Notes: generated by a model from the letters alone, not told the origin. A stretch of 64,000 nucleotides of DNA from Peribacillus loiseleuriae (GCF_001183985.1 NZ_LFZW01000001.1:1519812-1583811); one strand, 5' to 3'; shown: positions 1-9,638, counted from the stretch's first letter. Numbers and translations: made by a program.

Positions 1-160
1 GCTTCTGAGCTCCAAACCGAAATGTAAAGTAGGCTTTGGCGGAACGTCTCATCGTTATTTGAGGCAGGCATTTTAATTAATGCTGTAAAGTGAGCTTTCG
101 AGCTAATAAAGGTGGTACCACGGGTTCCTCGTCCTTTTGGATGGGGGCCCTTTTTGTGTT
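1..160 (+). promoter_or_regulatory. T-box leader 1 (3' part only)
   Basis: This is the 3' end of a T-box riboswitch; its Stem I and specifier codon lie before the window. The antiterminator core GGTGGTACCACGG starts at 111. Its tRNA-binding bulge reads TGGT (113-116). It is followed by a terminator hairpin (about 122-150) and a T run at 151-155. No gene follows before the second T-box, so both leaders should control the same trp transcript. The variable bulge base U predicts a tRNA with discriminator A73, unlike leader 2. Which amino acid it senses cannot be read here. Confidence 0.8.
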
Positions 161-540
161 TTTTGAAAACTATAAATGAACAATTCGATGATCAAGAGTA
201 GTAGCCTTTTTAGACGCGTAACAGAGAGCCGGGGCAGGTGGGAACCGGTACGATATGAAAAGGGGAATGGACTTGTGAGAGGTTCCTTGAATGAGTAGTA
301 GAGGAACACGGCTTCCACCGTTATCGGGATTAGTATTAGGATAATAGATCCTGTACTTAAAAAGAGGAGGATGTTCCTACAAAAGTGTTAGACCTCGTGC
401 CCTCTATACAGTGATGTAATTACTGTATAGAGGATACGGGATCAGAAACCCTTTTTAAGACATCCTCAATCTGAGGTGGCACCGCGGTGAATGAATCGTC
501 CTCTGCATACATATTTTTTGTGTATGCAGGGGACTTTTTT
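161..540 (+). promoter_or_regulatory. T-box leader 2, tRNA-Trp specific, of the trp operon
   Basis: This is a complete T-box leader just upstream of trpE; the 5' limit is approximate. The Stem I region contains GAGAGCCGGGGCAGG and a specifier-loop sequence GGGAATGGAC, in which TGG (268-270) is the Trp codon followed by a purine. The antiterminator core AGGTGGCACCGCGG spans about 474-487 with bulge TGGC (477-480). The final C would pair with discriminator G73, which bacterial tRNA-Trp carries. The competing terminator has arms at 498-510 and 522-534, then six Ts. Uncharged tRNA-Trp should favour read-through into trpE. The fold was judged by eye. Confidence 0.8.
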
Positions 541-559
541 ATTTTTAAGGAGGGATAAC

Positions 560-1954
560 ATGACAAGTGCAAGTAGAAAATTGAAATTCAATAAGGTTAT
601 TGTTGAAGGTGACATTCATACACCGATATCGATTTTTCAGAAACTTCCTGGTAGGAAGAAGTTTCTATTAGAAAGCTCACCTTCCCATCATGATAAAGGG
701 AGGTACTCTTATATTGGTTTCCACCCGTACTTGGAATTAGTTTCAACAGATAAGGTAACTGAAAGAATTAGCCCGAATCAAAAAAAAGAGGTAGAAAATG
801 GTTCGCTAATGGATGAACTGAAAAAAGAGCTGGACGTCGAATTTGAAATGAACGATTACGACATCCCATTCTTTGGCGGAGCAGTTGGTTACTTGGGCTA
901 CGATATGATTCGACAGTATGAGGAAATTGGTTATGTGCCAGAAGACTCCTTAAAGATGCCAGATTCACATTTTCTACTTTTTGAAGATGTTATCGTTTTT
1001 GACCATCTAACAGAAAAGATTCATCTGATTACATGTAGCTCTGAGTTTGAAACAAGGTTGTCTGACATGAAAAAGCTTATTGAATCGGCCAACGGCAACG
1101 AATCTGAGAGTGAACGAGTGCAGTTAGATTTTCAATCAAATATGAGTCAGGAAATGTTCGAAAACCTTGTTCATCAGGCCAAGGAAGCCATTATCGAAGG
1201 AGAAGTATTTCAAGTTGTCTTATCTCAGAGGTTTCAGTCACCATTTCACGCTGATCCATTTCAGGCATATCGTAGACTTAGATTGTCCAATCCGTCACCA
1301 TATATGTTTTATATCGACTTTGACGAATACACCGTTCTTGGTTCTTCACCGGAAAGTTTAATAAGTGTGAAGGATCGGCAAGTCACGGTAAATCCAATAG
1401 CTGGTACTAGACCGAGGGGAAATACTCCAGAAGAAGATCAAAAGCATGAACAAAGTCTGCTTGAGGATGAGAAGGAGCTGGCAGAGCACAAGATGCTTGT
1501 GGACCTTGGTCGTAATGACCTTGGTAGAGTTTGTGAAATCGGTTCGATTACATTAACTGCTCAAATGAAAATAGAACGATATAAACATGTTATGCACATT
1601 GCTTCAAAAATTAAAGGGCTGTTACGTTCGGAACTTACCAGTCTTGATGCATTAATCGCTTGTATGCCAGCAGGAACTGTTTCTGGAGCGCCGAAAATTA
1701 GAGCTATGCAGTTAATCAACGAATTAGAAAATGTAAAAAGAGGTGTTTACGCAGGATCAGTCGGATATCTTGGTTTTGGTGGTAGCTTAGATATGGCACT
1801 GGCGATTCGAACGATGGTTATTAAAGATGATGTTGCCTATGTTCAAGCAGGGGCAGGGATTGTCTATGACTCCGTAGCTGCCACTGAATATGAAGAGACG
1901 AAGAATAAAGCGAAAGCACTATTGGAGGTGCAAAGAGATGATATTACTCATTGA
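560..1954 (+). CDS. trpE: anthranilate synthase component I
   Basis: TrpE converts chorismate to anthranilate using ammonia supplied by TrpG, the first committed step of tryptophan synthesis. The N-terminal part has the LLESSPSH motif typical of the feedback tryptophan-binding site. The C-terminal chorismate-binding half has PIAGTRPRG, EHKMLVDLGRNDLGRV and CMPAGTVSGAPKIRA. ATG 560 is chosen because AAGGAGGG lies just upstream and the product (464 aa) has normal length; an in-frame upstream ATG at 491 lies inside the T-box terminator. It is the first gene of trpEGDCFBA and overlaps trpG by 17 bp, suggesting translational coupling of the two subunits. Confidence 0.97.
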   Translation: MTSASRKLKFNKVIVEGDIHTPISIFQKLPGRKKFLLESSPSHHDKGRYSYIGFHPYLELVSTDKVTERISPNQKKEVENGSLMDELKKELDVEFEMNDYDIPFFGGAVGYLGYDMIRQYEEIGYVPEDSLKMPDSHFLLFEDVIVFDHLTEKIHLITCSSEFETRLSDMKKLIESANGNESESERVQLDFQSNMSQEMFENLVHQAKEAIIEGEVFQVVLSQRFQSPFHADPFQAYRRLRLSNPSPYMFYIDFDEYTVLGSSPESLISVKDRQVTVNPIAGTRPRGNTPEEDQKHEQSLLEDEKELAEHKMLVDLGRNDLGRVCEIGSITLTAQMKIERYKHVMHIASKIKGLLRSELTSLDALIACMPAGTVSGAPKIRAMQLINELENVKRGVYAGSVGYLGFGGSLDMALAIRTMVIKDDVAYVQAGAGIVYDSVAATEYEETKNKAKALLEVQRDDITH

Positions 1955-2537
1955 TAATTATGATTCGTTCACGTATAACCTATATCAATATCTTGGTGAA
2001 TTTTACCCCGATATTATCGTGAAAAGAAATGATCAAATCACAATTGAAGAAATTGAAACTATGAACCCTCAAGCAATTATTCTGTCACCAGGGCCCGGGC
2101 GCCCGGAAGAGGCAGGGATATGTATTCCGGTTATCACACATTTTTACAAAACAATCCCTATCTTAGGCATTTGTCTTGGGCATCAAGCAATTGCATGTGC
2201 ATTTAAAGGGAGGGTGGAACGGGCTACTCAGATTATGCACGGAAAAACGTCAGTGGTTCTGCATAATGGGAGAGGCCTATTCAAAGCTCAAGAAAGCTAT
2301 TTAGAAGTTATGCGTTATCATTCATTGGTTGTAAAAGATCATAGTCTTCCGAAAGAGTTTGAAATTCTCGCAAGATCCGCTGATGACGGAGAAATCATGG
2401 CAATTCAACATAAACAATTTCCCTTATATGGGTTGCAATTTCATCCAGAGTCGATTGGAACAGTTACGGGGAAATCAATCCTCTTGCAATTTATCAAAAA
2501 TGTGAAAGATGGTGTTCGATATGAAAAAATATCTTGA
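1938..2537 (+). CDS. trpG: anthranilate synthase component II (glutamine amidotransferase)
   Basis: TrpG releases ammonia from glutamine for TrpE. This 199-residue class I amidotransferase starts MILLIDNYDSFTYN. It shows the nucleophile motif GICLGHQ (Cys near residue 79) and the C-terminal His/Glu motif FHPES. ATG 1938 lies behind GGAGGTG inside the end of trpE. In B. subtilis the trp operon lacks this subunit and uses PabA from the folate cluster; here a copy sits in the operon. It could also serve para-aminobenzoate synthesis if no separate pabA exists. It overlaps trpD by 17 bp. Confidence 0.94.
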   Translation: MILLIDNYDSFTYNLYQYLGEFYPDIIVKRNDQITIEEIETMNPQAIILSPGPGRPEEAGICIPVITHFYKTIPILGICLGHQAIACAFKGRVERATQIMHGKTSVVLHNGRGLFKAQESYLEVMRYHSLVVKDHSLPKEFEILARSADDGEIMAIQHKQFPLYGLQFHPESIGTVTGKSILLQFIKNVKDGVRYEKIS

Positions 2538-3546
2538 AAAACTGTCGCAACATGAATCATTATCGCAAGAAGAAATGTTAGAGGCGGCCCATTTATTGTT
2601 TTCTGATGAAATTACAGATAGCGAAATGGCTGCATTTCTCATAGCTCTTAAATCTAAAGGTGAAACAGCTGAAGAAATTGCAAGTCTTACTACTGTTCTA
2701 AGACAAAAAGCGACCCCTTTTAACGTGCAATTTAATCATGTGATGGATAATTGCGGAACAGGCGGAGATGGATCACAGAGTTTTAACATCAGCACAGCTT
2801 CGGCTTTCGTACTTGCAGGTGCAGGTATCAAAGTCGCCAAACATGGAAACCGTAGTGTATCAAGTAAAACGGGAAGTGCTGACGTATTGGAAGAGTTAGG
2901 AGTGAATCTTCATTTAAATACTCAGGAAATTGAAGAGAGATTGAAAGAAATTGGTATTGCTTTTCTGTTTGCTTCTACTGTTCATCCGAATTTGGCAAGA
3001 ATCATGAAAATAAGAAGAGAACTGAAAATATCGACGGTGTTTAATTATACAGGTCCACTAACTAATCCAATTCAACTAGACTCTCAATTGCTTGGGATTA
3101 ACCGACGTGAAATGCTCGATCTGTTTGCATCGGTCTTAGATAAGTTAGGGAGAAGAAGAGCCTTAGTGATAAATGGCGCGGGGTCTATGGATGAAGCTAG
3201 TCTACAAGGGAGTAATTCGATGATTTTATTAGAAAACGGCAAGAAAACACACTTCACATTAAGCCCTGAGGATGTGGATTTACCTTATTATACAAATGAT
3301 ATGATTCGCGGTGGTGAAGCAAAAGAGAATGCTGACATTATGCTTCGAATATTACAAGGTGAAAAAGGTGCCTATCGTGATACAGTCCTTTTAAATGCAG
3401 GCCTCGGAATTTATGCAAATGGGAAAACAGACAATGCTCGTGAAGGTATTGCAATGGCAAAAGAAAGTATTGACAGTGGGAAGGCATTGCAGAAACTTGA
3501 AGCACTTATACATTTTGATACCTATAAACAGGCGGGGGTAATGTAA
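2521..3546 (+). CDS. trpD: anthranilate phosphoribosyltransferase
   Basis: TrpD joins anthranilate to PRPP, giving phosphoribosyl-anthranilate. The 341-residue product has the PRPP-binding motif GTGGDGSQSFNISTASAF, the HGNRSVSSKTGSADVLE segment and the MKIRRELKISTVFNYTGPL stretch, all typical of the family. ATG 2521 (MKKYLEKLSQ) fits family starts better than ATG 2509 four codons upstream; neither has a strong Shine-Dalgarno, consistent with coupling to trpG, which ends at 2537. The trpC start follows the stop codon directly. Confidence 0.95.
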   Translation: MKKYLEKLSQHESLSQEEMLEAAHLLFSDEITDSEMAAFLIALKSKGETAEEIASLTTVLRQKATPFNVQFNHVMDNCGTGGDGSQSFNISTASAFVLAGAGIKVAKHGNRSVSSKTGSADVLEELGVNLHLNTQEIEERLKEIGIAFLFASTVHPNLARIMKIRRELKISTVFNYTGPLTNPIQLDSQLLGINRREMLDLFASVLDKLGRRRALVINGAGSMDEASLQGSNSMILLENGKKTHFTLSPEDVDLPYYTNDMIRGGEAKENADIMLRILQGEKGAYRDTVLLNAGLGIYANGKTDNAREGIAMAKESIDSGKALQKLEALIHFDTYKQAGVM

Positions 3547-4341
3547 ATGGCAAATATACTGACGGCGATACTCGCTGTTAAACATGAGGAAATTATTAAA
3601 CTTAAAAAATTGAAATTTCCCAATTATCAATCAGAATATACGAAGAGGTCGCTTTTGCAAAGCATGAAGGAATCACAAAAAGTTTCAATTATTGCAGAAA
3701 TAAAACGAGCTTCACCATCCCGGGGAGACATAGATCGAGATGTAGATCCTGTAAAACAAGCGATTGCTTACGAAAAAAATGGTGCCGCTGCGATATCTGT
3801 TTTAACAGACAAAGAATTCTTCAAAGGATCTTTTGAGGATCTTAAGAAGGTGAGTGAAGCTGTGAAAATCCCTATTCTCTGTAAAGATTTTATTATTGAT
3901 GAAATACAAATTGATCATGCTAAACGAGCGGGAGCGCACATCATTCTCCTTATTGCAGCTGCTCTGCCAGTAAAACGTTTGACGGAACTATACCGATATG
4001 CCAAATCAGAAGACCTAGAAGTACTAGTAGAGGTGCATGATGAAGAAGAACTTCAAGCTGTGCTTCCGATTGATCCAGAGTTAATTGGAATTAATAATCG
4101 GAATTTAAAAACTTTTGAAGTTAATCTGGAAGTAACAGAGCGACTCGGTTCTCAATTAGTTGAGATGGACAAACTCTTTATCTCGGAAAGTGGAGTGAAA
4201 GTACGTCACGATGTTGAGCGAGTTAGAGATGCTGGAGCGAAAGGGATATTAGTTGGGGAAACATTGATGCAAGCGGAAAATCTAAATCATAGCTTTAAAG
4301 AGTTTGGCGTCATACTTAAAGGTGAAAATTATGCACGTTAA
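3547..4341 (+). CDS. trpC: indole-3-glycerol phosphate synthase
   Basis: TrpC closes the indole ring, turning CdRP into indole-3-glycerol phosphate. The 264-residue TIM barrel shows SIIAEIKRASPSRG, AISVLTDKEFFKGS, ILCKDFIIDEIQI and LIGINNRNLKTF, with a late SESGV segment, matching the active-site strands of the family. GGCGGGGGT just before the ATG lies within the trpD terminus. It overlaps trpF by 11 bp. TrpC and TrpF are separate proteins here, as is usual in Bacillus. Confidence 0.96.
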   Translation: MANILTAILAVKHEEIIKLKKLKFPNYQSEYTKRSLLQSMKESQKVSIIAEIKRASPSRGDIDRDVDPVKQAIAYEKNGAAAISVLTDKEFFKGSFEDLKKVSEAVKIPILCKDFIIDEIQIDHAKRAGAHIILLIAAALPVKRLTELYRYAKSEDLEVLVEVHDEEELQAVLPIDPELIGINNRNLKTFEVNLEVTERLGSQLVEMDKLFISESGVKVRHDVERVRDAGAKGILVGETLMQAENLNHSFKEFGVILKGENYAR

Positions 4342-4948
4342 AATTTGCGGTTTATCAACTTTAGAAGCAGCACAAACAGCTATTGATTCAGGAGCAGATT
4401 ATCTAGGATTCATTTTTGCCGAAAGTAAACGGAAAGTGACCCCAATAAAAGCACGAGAAATTATTAGAAATTTAAAGGGGAATGTAAAAAAGGTAGGGGT
4501 TTTTGTTAATGAATCGGTTGAGGAAATATCAAAAATTGCCGAATATGCAGGGCTAGATATTATTCAACTTCACGGTACAGAAAGTCAAGAAATTGCAAGT
4601 CAGCTTTCATTACCCGTCATTAAAGCTATTACAATACATTCTATAGAAGATTTATTAAAGGTTCATGAATGGAAAACAGAGTATATTCTACTTGATTTAC
4701 CGAAAAATCAAACAGCTCCTATAAACAAGACTCTGAATTGGGAGGAAATGAAGGGGAAATTACTATATAGCAATCATATTTTCCTTGCGGGGGGATTATC
4801 TCCTGATAATGTAGAAACAGCCGTTCGAGTCATTCAACCTTATGCTGTTGATGTATCAAGTGGTGTCGAAACAGGCGGTGTAAAGGATCTTACAAAAATC
4901 AATAAATTTATTAGTAAAGCGCATCTAAAAGAGGAGGAATTAGCATGA
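4331..4948 (+). CDS. trpF: phosphoribosylanthranilate isomerase
   Basis: TrpF performs the Amadori rearrangement of phosphoribosyl-anthranilate to CdRP. The 205-residue protein begins [10 protein letters not shown], containing the catalytic Cys of the KICG motif, and has [13 protein letters not shown] and the phosphate-binding end [13 protein letters not shown] 4331 is preferred over an in-frame ATG at 4304 because KICG is close to the N-terminus in the family and GGTG precedes it. The stop overlaps the trpB start in an ATGA arrangement. Confidence 0.95.
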   Translation: MHVKICGLSTLEAAQTAIDSGADYLGFIFAESKRKVTPIKAREIIRNLKGNVKKVGVFVNESVEEISKIAEYAGLDIIQLHGTESQEIASQLSLPVIKAITIHSIEDLLKVHEWKTEYILLDLPKNQTAPINKTLNWEEMKGKLLYSNHIFLAGGLSPDNVETAVRVIQPYAVDVSSGVETGGVKDLTKINKFISKAHLKEEELA

Positions 4949-6156
4949 TAAGCACGTATAGTGGACCGGACAAAACTGGACATTTCGGTGAATATGGCGG
5001 TCGATTTGTTCCAGAAACATTAATGACAGCAGTATTAGAACTCGAAAACGTATATGAGGAAGCAAAACAGGATCCTGAGTTCCAGGAAAGGCTTCAATAT
5101 TACTTGAAAGAATATATTGGAAGAGAAAATCCATTATATTTTGCAGAAAATTTAACGAAGCTTGCTGGAGGTGCGAAGATCTACCTGAAGCGTGAAGATT
5201 TAAATCATACAGGTGCTCATAAAATTAATAATACGATCGGTCAGGCATTGCTTGCGGTTAGGATGGGAAAACGAAAAATCGTTGCAGAAACAGGGGCGGG
5301 TCAGCATGGGGTAGCCACTGCGACAGTTTGTGCCTTGCTGAATCTAGAATGCGTCGTCTTTATGGGAAGCGAAGACGTGCGGAGACAAAAATTGAATGTG
5401 TTCCGAATGGAGCTTCTTGGAGCGAAGGTTGTGTCTGTTGATCAAGGAAGTGGTACTTTGAAGGATGCTGTAAACGAAGCCCTCAGATATTGGGTATCTA
5501 ATGTTACAGATACGCATTATATTATGGGATCTGTATTAGGACCGCATCCGTTTCCACAAATTGTTCGTGATTTTCAAAGCGTAATCGGCTATGAAACAAA
5601 ACGACAATATAAGGAAAAAGAAGGGAAGTTGCCTGATACGATTGTTGCTTGTATTGGAGGAGGAAGTAACTCAATGGGCATGTTTTACCCATTTCTCGAT
5701 TATCCCTCTGTGAAACTAATAGGTGTCGAGGCAGCAGGAAGCGGGCTCGATACAGAAAAGCATGCAGCGAGTCTGACAAAAGGAACGAAAGGGGTTCTTC
5801 ACGGCTCATTGATGTATCTGCTTCAAGACGCAGACGGTCAAATCCAAGAAGCCCATTCCATATCGGCAGGTCTAGATTATCCTGGTGTAGGTCCAGAACA
5901 TTGTTTTTTAAAAGACGAAAATCGAGTGACATATACGTCAGTCACCGATGATGAAGCGCTGGATGCATTTGTTCTTTTATCTAGGGAGGAAGGGATTATT
6001 CCTGCTTTAGAAAGCTCACATGCCATAGCTTATGCGATGAAGATTGCAAAAGAAATGAAGGAAGATGAAGGGCTTGTAATTTGCTTATCAGGTAGAGGGG
6101 ATAAGGATGTTGAACAAGTTCGTTCATTACTAGGAGGACGCGAAGATGGGGAATAA
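4945..6156 (+). CDS. trpB: tryptophan synthase beta chain
   Basis: TrpB condenses indole with serine using pyridoxal phosphate. The 403-residue protein has the PLP-lysine segment [15 protein letters not shown], the phosphate-cradling [15 protein letters not shown], and [12 protein letters not shown] for ammonia and cofactor contacts. The GAGGAGGAATT Shine-Dalgarno lies seven bases before the ATG. The gene overlaps trpF by 4 bp and trpA by 11 bp. Length and motifs are those of standard TrpB1, the form that pairs with TrpA. Confidence 0.97.
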   Translation: MISTYSGPDKTGHFGEYGGRFVPETLMTAVLELENVYEEAKQDPEFQERLQYYLKEYIGRENPLYFAENLTKLAGGAKIYLKREDLNHTGAHKINNTIGQALLAVRMGKRKIVAETGAGQHGVATATVCALLNLECVVFMGSEDVRRQKLNVFRMELLGAKVVSVDQGSGTLKDAVNEALRYWVSNVTDTHYIMGSVLGPHPFPQIVRDFQSVIGYETKRQYKEKEGKLPDTIVACIGGGSNSMGMFYPFLDYPSVKLIGVEAAGSGLDTEKHAASLTKGTKGVLHGSLMYLLQDADGQIQEAHSISAGLDYPGVGPEHCFLKDENRVTYTSVTDDEALDAFVLLSREEGIIPALESSHAIAYAMKIAKEMKEDEGLVICLSGRGDKDVEQVRSLLGGREDGE

Positions 6157-6931
6157 ATCATTACAAGATACATTAGCTGAACTACATGTAAGGCAAGAAA
6201 AAGCCTTCATTCCTTATATTATGGCTGGAGATGGTGGGTTAGATAAGCTTAAGGAGGACCTGCTTCGCTTGCAAAATGCCGGAGCAACGGCGGTCGAATT
6301 AGGTGTTCCCTTTTCTGATCCAGTTGCGGACGGTCCAACTATCCAACTTGCAGGGAAGCGGGCGTTGGCAGAAGGAGTGACCTTAAAAAAAATCATTTCC
6401 AAGCTTATCGAAATCAAAGATGAAGTGGACATTCCTATTATCTTTATGGCTTACTTAAATTCTCTGCTTGCATATGGAATCGGTAATTTCAGTAATGATT
6501 GTGTCAAAGCTGGTGTGTCAGGGTGTATTGTCCCAGATCTACCGATAGAAGAGGAAGAGATTCTTGCACAAGATTTGAAAAATGCGAATATCTCGCTGAT
6601 CAGATTGGTTGCTTTAACAAGCTCCCAGGAAAGAATCGAAAAAATTGTTGAAAACGCAGAAGGCTTTATATATGCTGTCACTGTAACAGGAATAACAGGT
6701 GTTCGTGAAAGCTTTGAAGAAGAAGTTGGTCTTTATTTAAACAGAATCCGTGAGGCAAGTTCTATACCAGTTCTCGCAGGCTTTGGAATTTCAACTCCTG
6801 AGCATGTGGAAAGAGCCTCGTTATATTGTGATGGGGTAATTGTCGGCAGTAAAATCATTCAAAGTTTGCAATCGGAGAATTATCGTGAAATTGATGAATT
6901 AATTTTAGCAAGTAAAAAAGTAATCTATTGA
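6146..6931 (+). CDS. trpA: tryptophan synthase alpha chain
   Basis: TrpA splits indole-3-glycerol phosphate and channels indole to TrpB. The 261-residue barrel shows [29 protein letters not shown] with the catalytic acid residues, PDLPIEEEE, and the [12 protein letters not shown] and [10 protein letters not shown] phosphate-binding ends. TAGGAGGACGC precedes the ATG. It is the last gene of the operon. No classic U-tailed terminator follows; instead two dispersed repeats (6943-7048 and 7074-7256) fill the gap to yktB. Confidence 0.96.
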   Translation: MGNKSLQDTLAELHVRQEKAFIPYIMAGDGGLDKLKEDLLRLQNAGATAVELGVPFSDPVADGPTIQLAGKRALAEGVTLKKIISKLIEIKDEVDIPIIFMAYLNSLLAYGIGNFSNDCVKAGVSGCIVPDLPIEEEEILAQDLKNANISLIRLVALTSSQERIEKIVENAEGFIYAVTVTGITGVRESFEEEVGLYLNRIREASSIPVLAGFGISTPEHVERASLYCDGVIVGSKIIQSLQSENYREIDELILASKKVIY

Positions 6932-6942
6932 ATAAAGGATAG

Positions 6943-7048
6943 GAAGGTATCTCATAAGGGTCTGACCTCGCACTCTAAATCAGTATGTAGTGTTTCATAC
7001 ACTTATCTTAAAACTGTATTTAGTTGTTGCGGGGTCTGACCCTTTACT
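6943..7048. repeat. family B hairpin repeat, copy 1
   Basis: This imperfect palindrome of about 100 bp starts GGTATCTCATAAGGGTCTGA and ends GGGGTCTGACCCTT, so its two ends pair (AAGGGTC with GACCCTT). Copy 2 (29292-29392) is nearly identical, including CTCTAAATCAGTATGTAGTG and CTGTATTTAGTTGTTGCGGG. It sits just past trpA and could act as an RNA 3' end structure, though there is no long T run. Confidence 0.85.
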
Positions 7049-7073
7049 AAGTCCTACAAACAACATGAATATG

Positions 7074-7256
7074 GCGTTAAAACGCCACCATTTACTATGA
7101 AGGATCTATCATTAAGCACACTACACTCGCCTAATCATAATGGTGGCGGTTCGGAGCCGGATTTTGAAGTGCTTTCTTAAAAAGTACGTATATCTGCAAA
7201 GTAGATTAGCTATATTAGTAAGCCGCGAAGCTCCGTCCCCATGTCCTCATACAAAA
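7074..7256 (-). repeat. family E dispersed repeat, copy 1 (inverted)
   Basis: Reverse-complemented, this roughly 185-bp stretch aligns over its whole length with 49131-49325 and 53483-53665. Shared landmarks are GTATGAGGACATGG, CTTCGCGGCTTACT, CCGCCACCATTATGATTA and CCTTCATAGTAAATGGTGG. Internal arms CGCCACCATT and AATGGTGGCG are perfect complements in this copy. It carries no open reading frame of note. Confidence 0.9.
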
Positions 7257-7265
7257 GGTTAACTC

Positions 7266-7904
7266 TCATTTGTAAATTAGAGTTTGAGTTAATCTATACA
7301 AGGGCATTAAATGGACAAAAGCATCATGAATGGTACTGAAAAATTCATCATTTGAGAGATTAATAGCATCCTCACGTGGGATTTTAATCCCACAAAGAAT
7401 CTCCGCTTTCTTAACTTCCTGCAACCTTTTGAACATAGCGGTTAATTCCTCTAAAGATAAGGTATTATGGGGAATTACTTCTGGTTTCGTATGATCGAGC
7501 GACCACACAAAGTTGCCAGGGATCATTTCTTTAATATTCTTTACTGATTTTTCAAGTGTTTCGCCAAACTGTACCTTAATGGGAGCTTCATAAATGACAG
7601 CAAACCAAACGAACATATGACTTCCCCATAAACCAATTTGGAAATGAGGCATCATTTTATAACCTCTTTTGCTAGCAGCGAAAGCGACCCAAGTATCATT
7701 AGGTGGATTGATTGTTCGTCTTGCATGTTTAGCTACATGAGGGAATAGTTCTTGACCAGTCATTGCGGAAAGTTCACTTGCGAAGTGGTCACCAAGTGCA
7801 TCTAGTTTAGGGCGTATCCGATCTTTTAGTGCTTGCATTCTATAATCGAGACCTTCAATTTTAAATACATTAAAATCTGTAGCTGAAAAACTTGTTACGT
7901 TCAT
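7266..7904 (-). CDS. yktB: DUF1054 family protein (YktB-like)
   Basis: This 212-residue protein matches the YktB/DUF1054 family of Firmicutes; function is unknown. Recognisable stretches are FSATDFNVFKIEGLDYRM near the start, HFQIGLWGSHMFVWFAVIYE in the middle and NDEFFSTIHDAFVHLMPLY near the end. GGAGGG precedes the ATG on the minus strand. The neighbours (a small charged protein, then an inositol-monophosphatase family gene) reproduce the B. subtilis yktB-yktC arrangement. No signal peptide or membrane segment is apparent, so it should be cytosolic. Confidence 0.9.
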   Translation of the reverse strand: MNVTSFSATDFNVFKIEGLDYRMQALKDRIRPKLDALGDHFASELSAMTGQELFPHVAKHARRTINPPNDTWVAFAASKRGYKMMPHFQIGLWGSHMFVWFAVIYEAPIKVQFGETLEKSVKNIKEMIPGNFVWSLDHTKPEVIPHNTLSLEELTAMFKRLQEVKKAEILCGIKIPREDAINLSNDEFFSTIHDAFVHLMPLYRLTQTLIYK

Positions 7905-8089
7905 ATTTTCCCTCCTTCATTTCTTTAAGTGATATTGTAGCATAGGTAAAAACATAATTAAAAAAATCGGATTACAAAAAACTTGGCTATAGGTTAGAGC
8001 ACAATTTAGTTACGATTTCCGCAGTGATATCATAGTATGTAATAAAAAAACAGAAAATTTGGTCAATTACTGAAAGGAGCTAATTATTT

Positions 8090-8287
8090 ATGAAACAAGT
8101 AATGAATCAAGCGATGAAAGCTAAAGAAGTTGAAAAACACCGAAAAGCAGTGCTTCGTATGGAAATGGATTATGAATTGGCTACTCTTTTTGAAGCAATT
8201 GAGGAAGACAATGAGCAAAAGAAAAAGCAGTGTAAACAAAAATTAGAACGCATTCGGAATGAGCTTTTAAGACTAAAGGCTTTGTAA
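8090..8287 (+). CDS. small charged helical protein, YkzI-like
   Basis: This is a 65-residue, highly charged protein with no membrane segment. Its second half (EEDNEQKKKQCKQKLERIR) looks like one long amphipathic helix. AAAGGAGC precedes the ATG and a good terminator follows at 8367-8407, so it looks like a real monocistronic gene. B. subtilis has a protein of similar size (YkzI) in this location, but I assign that name only by position and general character. Function is unknown. Confidence 0.7.
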   Translation: MKQVMNQAMKAKEVEKHRKAVLRMEMDYELATLFEAIEEDNEQKKKQCKQKLERIRNELLRLKAL

Positions 8288-8366
8288 GATATAGAAATTA
8301 TGATTATGAAAGAAACGATGGGTTATTGGATTCAACAAAATTGTTGTATGAAAGTAAACTTTGGTT

Positions 8367-8407
8367 AAGCGGACCCTTTTAATTTGGTGAAGGTGTCCGC
8401 TTTTTGT
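8367..8407 (+). terminator. rho-independent terminator after the small ORF
   Basis: GCGGAC (8369-8374) pairs with GTCCGC (8395-8400), followed by five Ts, about 80 bp after the stop codon at 8287. Confidence 0.8.
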
Positions 8408-8737
8408 TTAGAGAGATGATGTGTGCAAGCATTTCTAATTTTGATGGAGACGACAGAGATTTTGCGGATACATTCAAATTAGCTTGGCTCTTTACAGGAC
8501 ACTGTTAAGTTAGTTTTGCGGCACTACCTATGTATTACCTTCCTGATTAATGGCTTTTCAGGGCCTATTCGTTTTGTATATTATTTTGATTATGGGAATC
8601 CTTAATGTGAAATAAGATTAGGATTCAATTAAATAAATACGCTATGATAAAACTTGATACAGGACAATATTTCCATTATTCTTGAAGTACGAATATCGTT
8701 TGCAGATTTCTAACATCTATGTCTGGAGGATAAAGTG
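8408..8737. other. intergenic region, no gene seen
   Basis: About 330 bp between a terminator and the IMPase-family gene. I see no credible open frame or repeat. It presumably carries the promoter of the downstream gene; the GGAGGA Shine-Dalgarno lies at 8725-8730. Confidence 0.6.
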
Positions 8738-9550
8738 ATGGAAAATTATATAGGGATTGGTACATATGCAAAGGAATGGATCATGACCGCGGGAAAAAGA
8801 CTTAAATCATCATTTGAAGAGAACCTCAATATTGAAACAAAGGCGAATGCCAATGACTTAGTTACCAACATGGATAAAGAAATAGAACAATTTTTTCTTG
8901 ATAGGATAACTGAAACGTTTCCTACTCATCGAATTTTCGGGGAGGAAGGAATGGGTAAACGAGTCACAGACTTAAAGGGCGTTGTTTGGATTATTGATCC
9001 AATCGATGGGACAATGAATTTTGTTCATCAACAACGGAATTTTGCGATATCCATTGGAATTTATGAAGATGGCATCGGCAAAATTGGACTAATTTATGAT
9101 GTTGTACATAATGAACTGTATCATGCATTCAAAGGAAAAGGTGCCTATCTGAATGATATAAAACTACCTAAGCTGACAAAAGTACCAATTTCGGAAATGA
9201 TCTTGTCATTAAATGCTACATGGCTTATGGAAAACAAAAGGATTGATCACCAGATACTTACACCTCTAGTTAAGGATGTTAGGGGAACAAGATCATATGG
9301 CTCGGCAGCTATTGAAATGGCATATGTTGCGTGCGGAAGATTAGATGCTTATATGACAATGAGACTTGCGCCGTGGGATTTTGCTGCTGGTTCAATTCTG
9401 ATTGAGGAGGTAGGTGGTGAAATAACAACGATGTCGGGAAATCCGCTCGATTATATAAATGGTTCTTCATTGTTTGTTTCAAAACCAGGTCTTCATCAAG
9501 AGATTTTAGAATCCTATTTTCACAATAGCTGGCCAGCTGTAAATTACTAA
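8738..9550 (+). CDS. inositol monophosphatase family protein (YktC/SuhB-like)
   Basis: This 270-residue Mg-dependent sugar/inositol phosphatase family protein carries the metal-binding motifs GEEGMGK (near residue 68), IIDPIDGTMNFVH (DPIDGT near 87-92) and the C-terminal APWDFAAG. It should hydrolyse myo-inositol 1-phosphate or a similar phosphate ester; the exact substrate cannot be told from sequence. ATG 8738 is preferred over the GTG three bases upstream because it is seven bases from GGAGGA. Its position next to yktB matches B. subtilis yktC. A terminator follows at 9581-9611. Confidence 0.9.
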   Translation: MENYIGIGTYAKEWIMTAGKRLKSSFEENLNIETKANANDLVTNMDKEIEQFFLDRITETFPTHRIFGEEGMGKRVTDLKGVVWIIDPIDGTMNFVHQQRNFAISIGIYEDGIGKIGLIYDVVHNELYHAFKGKGAYLNDIKLPKLTKVPISEMILSLNATWLMENKRIDHQILTPLVKDVRGTRSYGSAAIEMAYVACGRLDAYMTMRLAPWDFAAGSILIEEVGGEITTMSGNPLDYINGSSLFVSKPGLHQEILESYFHNSWPAVNY

Positions 9551-9580
9551 AAATTTATTAAATACATCACAATGGGAACA

Positions 9581-9611
9581 AAAAAATCGCTAATTATTAG
9601 GCGATTTTTTT
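9581..9611 (+). terminator. rho-independent terminator after IMPase gene
   Basis: AAAAAATCGC pairs with GCGATTTTTT around a 10-nt loop and runs into a T tract. It is symmetric enough to work in both directions. Confidence 0.85.
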
Positions 9612-9638
9612 GTAGATAGCATACTAAAAATTTTCACA

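Noticed and set aside
5522..5932. Minus-strand open frame of 136 codons inside trpB
   Set aside because: It is antisense to a strongly conserved gene and has no family resemblance or ribosome site.
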